From Mesobacillus subterraneus (GTDB lineage: Bacteria; Bacillota; Bacilli; Bacillales; Cytobacillaceae), in assembly GCF_003937825.1 (NCBI RefSeq), contig NZ_RSFW01000007.1:1-64000 (forward strand): a stretch of 64,000 nt of DNA, read 5' to 3'. The notes beneath the pieces were generated by a model that saw only the letters and a list, made by a program, of their open reading frames with translations, was not told the origin of the DNA and ran no database searches. The translations under genes were made by a program, and so were the position numbers. Positions 58,283-64,000 of this stretch are shown piece by piece. The first letter of the stretch is position 1. Every line of letters starts with the position of its first letter.

Positions 58283-59221
58283 TCACACTCCCCAGCGAAG
58301 TGCAATGGCTCCCCAGCCTAGGCCTGCACCATAGCCTACAAGCACAACTAAATCTCCGTCTTTGATCTTGCCTGCTTTCACTTCCTCATGTAGGCCGATT
58401 GCTACTGTTGGTGCTGAGGAGTTTCCGTAGTATTGTATGGTTTTTGTGTGTACTTTTTCCATTGGAAATCCCAGATTCTCGGCCCCTTTTTCAATAATTC
58501 GCAGATTGGATTGGTGCGGGACGATAAAATCGACATCCGACAGATTCAGGCTCGATACTTCCAGCACTTTATGTACTGCTTTCGGGAATTTGTCGACAGC
58601 GAATTCAAAAACGGCCCTTCCGTCCATTTTGATATTCTTGTTTTCGTCTAGGTGAAGGTATTTTCCTCCGCTTCCGTCCATTTGCATAATGATACCAAGA
58701 ATTCCTTTGTCTTCTCCGACCCTTCCTACCACAACAGCTGCAGCTCCGTCAGAAAAAAGCAAGGCGGTCTTTTTGTCCATCGGATTCAAGAGGGAAGAAC
58801 ATTTGTCGACAGCAATGACCAACACATTTTTGTATAATCCGGTTTGGACAAACTGTGCCCCTGTCGCCAAAGCCGTAATGAAGCTCGAACATCCAGAGTG
58901 AAGGTCCAGTCCTGCACATTGGGTGGCCCCCATTCTGTCTTGGACTAGCGCAGCCGTGATGTGGGTGTCATGGGTGTTTGTCCCGATAATGACCATATCG
59001 ATTTCGTTTGAATCCAGACCGGCGTCTTCAATTGCCCGCTTACCGGCGATTACACACATGTCGGCAAGTGACGCATCGGTAAATTCATATCGTCTCTCTA
59101 TAATGCCTGTCTTTCTATGAATCTCTTCTTCCGTAATGCCGAACCGTTCTGCGATTACTTTATTTGTAATGACTGTTTCTGGAATGTTTACTCCAGTACC
59201 TAGTATGCCTGAATTGAACAT
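58283..59221 (-). CDS. fabH: 3-oxoacyl-ACP synthase III (FabH)
   Basis: A 312-residue ketoacyl synthase III that starts fatty-acid synthesis by condensing acyl-CoA with malonyl-ACP. The Cys-His-Asn triad is visible: C111 in DLHSGCSSF, His in VPHQSNLRI, Asn in YYGNSSAPT. GWGAIALRW closes the protein. ATG at 59221 has GGGAGA seven bases upstream. It stands alone without fabF, so it is probably a second FabH copy (FabHB-like) rather than the core one. Confidence 0.9.
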   Translation of the reverse strand: MFNSGILGTGVNIPETVITNKVIAERFGITEEEIHRKTGIIERRYEFTDASLADMCVIAGKRAIEDAGLDSNEIDMVIIGTNTHDTHITAALVQDRMGATQCAGLDLHSGCSSFITALATGAQFVQTGLYKNVLVIAVDKCSSLLNPMDKKTALLFSDGAAAVVVGRVGEDKGILGIIMQMDGSGGKYLHLDENKNIKMDGRAVFEFAVDKFPKAVHKVLEVSSLNLSDVDFIVPHQSNLRIIEKGAENLGFPMEKVHTKTIQYYGNSSAPTVAIGLHEEVKAGKIKDGDLVVLVGYGAGLGWGAIALRWGV

Positions 59222-59525
59222 TTTCACATCTCCCAACAAGTTAATATCTTCCATTACATTTTATCTCAAAATTAGATATTTTTTGCAATTTTAATATTAA
59301 CTTAGTATAGAGGCTTTATAGAGATGCTCATAAGGGTAGAGGCTAAGTGTCTTCAGTTGGGAAGTTAATGAGGAGGGGAACGATAGAAGTTTTGTTTATT
59401 TAAATCGCTATTTGTCGACTATAACGAAAATTTTATATGCTGAAAAATTAATGACTTTGCTAAATAAGAAAGAAGCAAAGGATAATCCCTTGCTCCTAAC
59501 AACCCTGTTCAAAGGAATTCAATTA

Positions 59526-59580
59526 GAAAACAGCAGAACCGTCCCTGTGTTTCACAAAATAGCAGAACCGTCCCTGTGTT
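59526..59580. repeat. BIME-like locus, two arms in tandem
   Basis: Arms 59526-59553 and 59555-59580, both AGCAGAACCGTCCC. The right arm encodes the C-terminus and stop of the serine hydrolase. Confidence 0.9.
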
Positions 59581-60577
59581 CTATTGCTTGCATAATGTCG
59601 TAGGCGCCTTCGGATTTGTTGGAGCAGACTACGGCGATGGTTTGGGTGCCTGGGTAGTAGGCGGAGTGGAAGCTGACTCCTGGGTCGTAGCCCATCACGT
59701 GGTATTTGGATACTTGCGCGGCTTCTTTTTTGATCCACACGCCGTAGCCGTAATAGCCTGTTTCATTAACTTGTGCATGGGGTGTGAGTAGTATAGCCAA
59801 TGTATCCTCTTTTAGTAAAAGCTGTCCAAACAGTGCTTTCCACAGCATGGCCATGTCGTTGACGGTGATGTATGCTCCGCCGTCGGAACCGCCTTTTACC
59901 GGCAGGGAGTAAATATTGGTCTTCCATGTTCCGTCGGGCAAATCGATATAGCCGGTCGCTGTATTGGTGGGCAATTGATCGAATGAAAAATAACCCGAAT
60001 TCGTCATCCCCGCTCTTTTAAAAATATGCTCCTCAACATAATCAGTGAATTCCATCCTGGATGCTTGCTCGACGATCAGCCCCAGTAAAATATAGCCGGC
60101 GTTATTGTAATGGAAGTTTTCACCCGGAGATGCTTTCATCTGTTCGTTCTGGAACATCGGCAAAAAATCGCGAAGACTCCTAATGTGGTACATCGGCCTC
60201 TCCATCCACAGCTCCTCGAAATCATCCATAACCTCCTCATCAAAATAATCAGGAATCCCCGATGTATGCGTCAGCAGATGGTGAATCGTAATCTCTTCGC
60301 TGAAACTTGGAAACTCCACATCAAGACAGTCTCTCAATCTCGTGTCAAACGTCAGCTTACTATCCTCCACAAGCTGGCAAATGGCAATCGCCGTGAACAG
60401 TTTGCAGCCAGAAGCAATTCCAAACCGTGTCTCAGCATTGTTTTTAACCTGATCAACCCGATTGGAAAAACCAAAGCTGGCAGTTGATGCCGGACTATTT
60501 CCATCCTGAACCAACACTGCTCCTGAAAAATTGATGGCAGTTTGAACATCCGAAATAACCTGACTCAAATTCTTCAT
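59552..60577 (-). CDS. Beta-lactamase family serine hydrolase
   Basis: A 341-residue class C beta-lactamase-like/esterase-fold hydrolase. The SxxK nucleophile is S56-G-C-K59, the YxN motif is YNN in ENFHYNNAGYILLG, and HLLTHTSGIPDY is the family block between. No signal peptide, so cytosolic. The final residues EHRDGSAIL come from a repeat arm. Substrate unknown. Confidence 0.88.
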   Translation of the reverse strand: MKNLSQVISDVQTAINFSGAVLVQDGNSPASTASFGFSNRVDQVKNNAETRFGIASGCKLFTAIAICQLVEDSKLTFDTRLRDCLDVEFPSFSEEITIHHLLTHTSGIPDYFDEEVMDDFEELWMERPMYHIRSLRDFLPMFQNEQMKASPGENFHYNNAGYILLGLIVEQASRMEFTDYVEEHIFKRAGMTNSGYFSFDQLPTNTATGYIDLPDGTWKTNIYSLPVKGGSDGGAYITVNDMAMLWKALFGQLLLKEDTLAILLTPHAQVNETGYYGYGVWIKKEAAQVSKYHVMGYDPGVSFHSAYYPGTQTIAVVCSNKSEGAYDIMQAIEHRDGSAIL

Positions 60578-60791
60578 TTCTATTCTCCTAATCTATATTG
60601 TGACTTGCTTTCATGTTACCATAAATATACAAAATACAGATTTTATGGGTATAGGAATGCACAGCTGAGTAACGTCAATTTGTAGATAGCAGCATAAGGA
60701 AATGGAAAGGGAATCCTTGGTTGAGATCCTATTTAGCTTGCCGATAGAAGAAGTGATTCATATAAATAGTTATATAGAAGGGTGAGTTAAT

Positions 60792-61646
60792 ATGAATAAT
60801 AAGATAAGTATATTAGCAAAAGAATTACTTGCTAAGTTGAATAAATCTAGTGAGAAAAATAGATTTGAGAATGCTTTTCCCAAAAACGTTGTTGAAATTG
60901 CGGCTGTTACAGGGGCTTCAGGGGTTGCTGCCAGTAAAATAGGTGAGGAAACTATGTGGACAGCTTCGATTGATTTGATTGCCTGGAAAAACCTAAAAAA
61001 TGATTCGGTTGTTAAAGAGCATGTCCGACTCCAATGGCTGGTCGACGATAATAACTTAGAAGAATCTAGTGAGCGACTAGCAGAAAATTCAATTGTCAAA
61101 CTGCAGGTACGTAAGGCAGAAGAGTCAATGATGCTTCTTAGGGTTCTGGATACCGATTATAAAGACCGTGATTTAGATAATATTTTACAAGATTCCCTAA
61201 AACCAGTTTACTTCAATGATAATCAATTGGGTCAGTTTGAATTAGATAAAAGCATTAAAGTCTTTGAAAAGAAAACGACCTGGGCTGGTGAAGAATGCAG
61301 TTTGTATTTTGACTGGGATGTGAATGAGGAGGTTATAGCATCCGCATTGGGAACAGCGCATGTACTATTTCGGGATCAGGAAGAATGGAATGAAAAAATC
61401 AGAAAATTTGCTGCCGACAAACTCTTAGATACGGCGAATGATTGGCTACAGGATAATGATGAGGCGGAGCTTAAAGAGATTACTAAGGAAATGTTTATTG
61501 ATTTTATGAGTGTAGACAGCATAAGTGTGTACCCAGGAGGGGAGTTCGAAATTTTCTTTTTCGACGGTGATATGTTTTGGGGACATTCAATTATTGTAAG
61601 TGGAAAGAACAACGGGGAACTCACATCGGCTGAGATTGCTGGATAG
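60792..61646 (+). CDS. DUF2262-like protein
   Basis: A 284-residue soluble acidic protein. The block GQFELDKSIKVFEKKTTWAGEECSLYFDWD and a late PGGEFEIFFFDGDMFWGHSIIV match the DUF2262 layout. Such proteins occur among immunity proteins of polymorphic toxin systems, but no toxin is visible here. GTG-like spacing of GAAGGGTGAG precedes the ATG. Confidence 0.7.
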   Translation: MNNKISILAKELLAKLNKSSEKNRFENAFPKNVVEIAAVTGASGVAASKIGEETMWTASIDLIAWKNLKNDSVVKEHVRLQWLVDDNNLEESSERLAENSIVKLQVRKAEESMMLLRVLDTDYKDRDLDNILQDSLKPVYFNDNQLGQFELDKSIKVFEKKTTWAGEECSLYFDWDVNEEVIASALGTAHVLFRDQEEWNEKIRKFAADKLLDTANDWLQDNDEAELKEITKEMFIDFMSVDSISVYPGGEFEIFFFDGDMFWGHSIIVSGKNNGELTSAEIAG

Positions 61647-61701
61647 GCAGGATAACACTAATCTATCTTATTGGTTAAATAAATGTTGTAGGGAGGATGT
61701 A

Positions 61702-62271
61702 ATGGAGGATTTACTTAAAACCATAGAAAGGCTAATCCCATTAAATGATCTTAAAACAAAATCTCCCGAAGAAATAGTGGAGATAATCGCAATAAATTTA
61801 TATAACAAAGAGAACGTAAATATCACAGATACGGATACATTCTACAAACTACCTGAAATCATCAGGGATATTATCCTCATCATTAACTTTGACACGGAAG
61901 TTTCGATGCAGGGGATATTAGGTTATTTAGAAAATACCACGGGTTTATACTTTAAGGATACAATTCACACCTTTGAAAAAGTGCAGGCAGTTGAGGATTA
62001 TCAAATCCTAGCCAACATAGAAGCTGTACTTGAGAAATATAGGATAACAACATCTGCCTTAAGAAAAAACGTAAATAATCAGGCACTGCATCAGATTACT
62101 GATTTTGCTAAACTTCATGGACACGAATACCTAAAATTGGCTGAAGAAATATCAGTTCTTGCAGATAATCTATACGTTTACCATACAGAAAGAAATGTTT
62201 TTGATTTTCTTAACGGCTATATCAGCCGAAAAAGGGATTCATTTATAGATGAGTTAAAATTCAAATTCTGA
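61702..62271 (+). CDS. DMP19-like (DUF4375) protein
   Basis: A 189-residue helical, acidic protein resembling DMP19/DUF4375 proteins (YKLPEIIRDIILIINFDTEVSMQGILGYLENTTG). Members include DNA-mimic and immunity-like proteins. ATG at 61702 with AGGGAGG seven bases upstream. Follows the DUF2262 gene by 55 bp. Confidence 0.65.
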   Translation: MEDLLKTIERLIPLNDLKTKSPEEIVEIIAINLYNKENVNITDTDTFYKLPEIIRDIILIINFDTEVSMQGILGYLENTTGLYFKDTIHTFEKVQAVEDYQILANIEAVLEKYRITTSALRKNVNNQALHQITDFAKLHGHEYLKLAEEISVLADNLYVYHTERNVFDFLNGYISRKRDSFIDELKFKF

Positions 62272-62327
62272 GGCGGCAGCGGATTTAAACCAAAACAATG
62301 TTACTAAAAAAGCAAGGAAGGAACTCA

Positions 62328-63203
62328 ATGAACACAAAAAGAGCATTATGGTTTTTAGCTAGCGTGGACTTGTTGCTGCTGGTCATGCATATGGCGGGGT
62401 ACTTCATTCTGTTCTTGAAGCCGACGGGTTATCTGATTCCCTTGGCGGTGAATTTGATGGTTTTGGCAGTCGTCGCGTACCGTTCCACTCGGTATAGGAA
62501 GTGGAGTACGATTGTCGGTATGCTGGTAATCCTGCCGATTATGCTGATTCACGGCTTCATGCTTTTGCTAATGGATTATCACTTCACGAAAATTGAATCA
62601 CCCTTGTCCAAACATTCCGTCGTCATTGAATACCGCTACTTTTCACTAGGCGAGACGACGTACGAATACCATTTTTACAAAACAAGGTTTGGTTTAATAG
62701 GGAAGCGCCTGGACGACCAATCGATCAATATGGTGATTCGAGGGACGGAGCATCCGGGGCTGGATGCAGAAGGAATCCTTGGTGTGGGCAGAGCTGAATG
62801 GATTACGGAAAGCACGATTCGCTTTCCTGCGTGGAAAGGGACGAAAGAGGTGCATCTTAGTGCTGATCAATCGGATCCATCAAGGAGCCAAGAGGAGAAT
62901 TCTGGTTCCTCGGAACCGTCTAGGAGCAAAAATGAGACCATCGCTGAGATTGAGGCTTTCATTGAAAAAGCAAAGCAGAATGAGAACGGCTACACGATTG
63001 AGGTAAACGGAACGCAATTGACATCGCGCTTTGACGAAACAGCCGATGAAAGCTGGATTGACGTCATAAGCGAAGGCGACAGCGGGTCGATTCCAAGACA
63101 GCAGTGCTCGCGCATCGTGGCCAATGAAGAACACGGGTATTATCTGCTGGAAGAGTGTACCCACAGGTGGGAATATCCTTTGTTTCCGTTGGGTGGAGAG
63201 TGA
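62328..63203 (+). CDS. Membrane protein with soluble C-terminal domain, unknown
   Basis: A 291-residue protein: three membrane segments (about 8-90), then a soluble domain with a Ser/Glu-rich low-complexity stretch (about 190-215). Conserved features not recognised. AAGGAAC precedes the ATG at 62328. Terminator follows. Confidence 0.6.
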   Translation: MNTKRALWFLASVDLLLLVMHMAGYFILFLKPTGYLIPLAVNLMVLAVVAYRSTRYRKWSTIVGMLVILPIMLIHGFMLLLMDYHFTKIESPLSKHSVVIEYRYFSLGETTYEYHFYKTRFGLIGKRLDDQSINMVIRGTEHPGLDAEGILGVGRAEWITESTIRFPAWKGTKEVHLSADQSDPSRSQEENSGSSEPSRSKNETIAEIEAFIEKAKQNENGYTIEVNGTQLTSRFDETADESWIDVISEGDSGSIPRQQCSRIVANEEHGYYLLEECTHRWEYPLFPLGGE

Positions 63204-63211
63204 ATGATGGT

Positions 63212-63242
63212 AAAACCGCTTGGAGATCAACCAAGCGGTTTC
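63212..63242. terminator. Bidirectional terminator
   Basis: Stem AAAACCGCTTG / CAAGCGGTTT between convergent genes. Confidence 0.88.
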
Positions 63243-63290
63243 GTATCCATACCTGGTTTAATAGATTTTCTAAAAAATCTGGTGGAGAAT

Positions 63291-64000
63291 CTACTGCTTT
63301 TTCTTCTTTTCAATATTCTTAATGGTTTCGCCGTTATAGAGACCATATAGTTTGCTTTTGGGTTCATATATTTGCTGGGATGGCCACAGTCCATGATGTC
63401 CTGAGAAAATATAACTGACCATACAGGCGACAAAAAAGAATTCCACTCCATTTCCATCAAAAAATTCCAAAGCCAGCAGGAACGCTGCGATTGGGGTGTT
63501 AGCGGCACCGCAAAAAGTAGCGATTAGTCCTAAAGCGGCCACGAAGGACATCGGCAAATCGATGTATGAGTGCAAGGCGTTCCCTAATGTCGCTCCCATG
63601 AAAAATAAAGGGATGGCTTCTCCGCCCACAAAGCCTGTCCCAATGGTGATTGCAGTAAAAATCAGCTTGGCTAGAAACGCAAACGGAGGAACATCTTCTG
63701 TAAAAGCGTGTTCTAACATGGTTAAGCTCCGGCCGTTATAATCTTGTGTACCTACAACTAGCGTTAGTATGACAATGATTATTCCTCCGAAAAAAGCTCT
63801 TTTCATATGGTTCTTCTTAAATATTCTATCGGTCGTATTTTCAATCCAATGCCTTAACTGACTGTAAGAAACGCTTAGAAGACTAAAAATGATGCCCAAT
63901 AGGATGACTTTTACAAACAGGATGATCGAAATTTCAGGGACATTTTTTATAACGAAATGTTCATGTGTGTGTCCCCAAACTGCCGTTGTGGTGTAGTGGC
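63291..64000 (-). CDS. ClC-type voltage-gated chloride channel, partial
   Basis: C-terminal part (about 236 residues seen) of a ClC family anion channel or exchanger; the frame stays open through the right edge of the window, so the start is outside. Marks include GTGFVGGEAIPLFFMGATLGNAL, the ClC pore motif GxFxP-like region, and GLIATFCGAANTPIAAFLLALEFFDG. The C-terminus is Lys-rich (IKNIEKKKKQ). Confidence 0.88.
   Translation of the reverse strand, partial: HYTTTAVWGHTHEHFVIKNVPEISIILFVKVILLGIIFSLLSVSYSQLRHWIENTTDRIFKKNHMKRAFFGGIIIVILTLVVGTQDYNGRSLTMLEHAFTEDVPPFAFLAKLIFTAITIGTGFVGGEAIPLFFMGATLGNALHSYIDLPMSFVAALGLIATFCGAANTPIAAFLLALEFFDGNGVEFFFVACMVSYIFSGHHGLWPSQQIYEPKSKLYGLYNGETIKNIEKKKKQ

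Noticed and set aside
37283-59580. Plain rho-independent terminators
   Set aside because: The paired repeats can form hairpins with short T-runs and may help termination, but they also occur singly, in tandem and in either orientation and share a conserved core, so a terminator label alone does not explain them.
1-64000. tRNA, rRNA, T-box or known riboswitches
   Set aside because: No cloverleaf, rRNA segment, T-box sequence or riboswitch core was recognised by reading; covariance-model searches could not be run.

Overview
This is a chromosomal segment of a Gram-positive, endospore-forming member of the Bacillaceae. The call rests on AGGAGG-type ribosome binding sites, frequent TTG and GTG starts, and Bacillus-type families (YfkAB, CwlC-like amidase, YhcN/YlaJ lipoprotein, YsnE, MhqR-type regulon, DUF2642, DUF3934, CBO0543, DUF4179 anti-sigma). 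The genus cannot be fixed from sequence alone; something near Bacillus/Mesobacillus/Cytobacillus is an inference. There are no rRNA or tRNA genes, no prophage and no CRISPR array. One transposase-domain gene is present, a domesticated-looking REP-associated tyrosine transposase (RAYT).

Layout. 0-5 kb: radical SAM YfkAB, a MEDS-domain protein, a small GNAT, then a quinone-detoxification pair (ring-cleaving dioxygenase, WrbA-like reductase) behind two MhqR-type operators. 5-10 kb: a 20-residue micro-ORF with its own promoter and terminator, SelO, and a CarH/LitR-type B12 photoreceptor regulator divergent from a DUF378 gene with three matching operators. 9-14 kb: a 21-bp tandem array, an SMI1/KNR4 protein, an L,D-transpeptidase and small membrane proteins. 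14-22 kb: KatX-size catalase, SDR, CwlC-like amidase, PutP-family symporter, sporulation lipoprotein. 22-25 kb: a 52-bp tandem array and two near-identical DoxX genes, each behind a Rex-type operator. 25-31 kb: acetyltransferases and a Mef-like exporter preceded by a macrolide-type leader peptide and terminator. 32-42 kb: phosphatase, Nudix, a glutaredoxin with in-frame TGA at the redox-active position, YtkA-like lipoprotein, YceI plus MarR/MhqR regulator, ECF sigma and anti-sigma. 42-64 kb: putative spore-surface proteins, M48 peptidase, SDRs, the RAYT, AI-2E-type permease, nitroreductase plus MarR, YibE/F pair, TspO-like protein, ArsR plus SDR, FabH, serine hydrolase, DUF2262/DMP19 proteins and a ClC channel cut by the window edge.

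The most conspicuous feature is a dispersed family of about 27-bp palindromic repeats (core ACGGTTCT/AGAACCGT, AAAACA...TGTTTT edges), usually paired head-to-head around a 22-27 bp spacer to make about 78-bp hairpin units. I count 24 loci and roughly 55 arms. Twenty-two loci lie between 30.9 and 59.6 kb, mostly touching stop codons, and in several genes the repeat supplies the stop codon or the last residues. The RAYT sits inside this field, bracketed by two near-identical paired copies. This looks like a Firmicute REP/BIME-RAYT system.

Three other compact systems stand out: a candidate selenocysteine glutaredoxin with a SECIS-like hairpin, a macrolide-sensing attenuator upstream of the exporter, and the light-switch regulator with its operators. 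All functional statements are by recognition of motifs and families; no database search was run.
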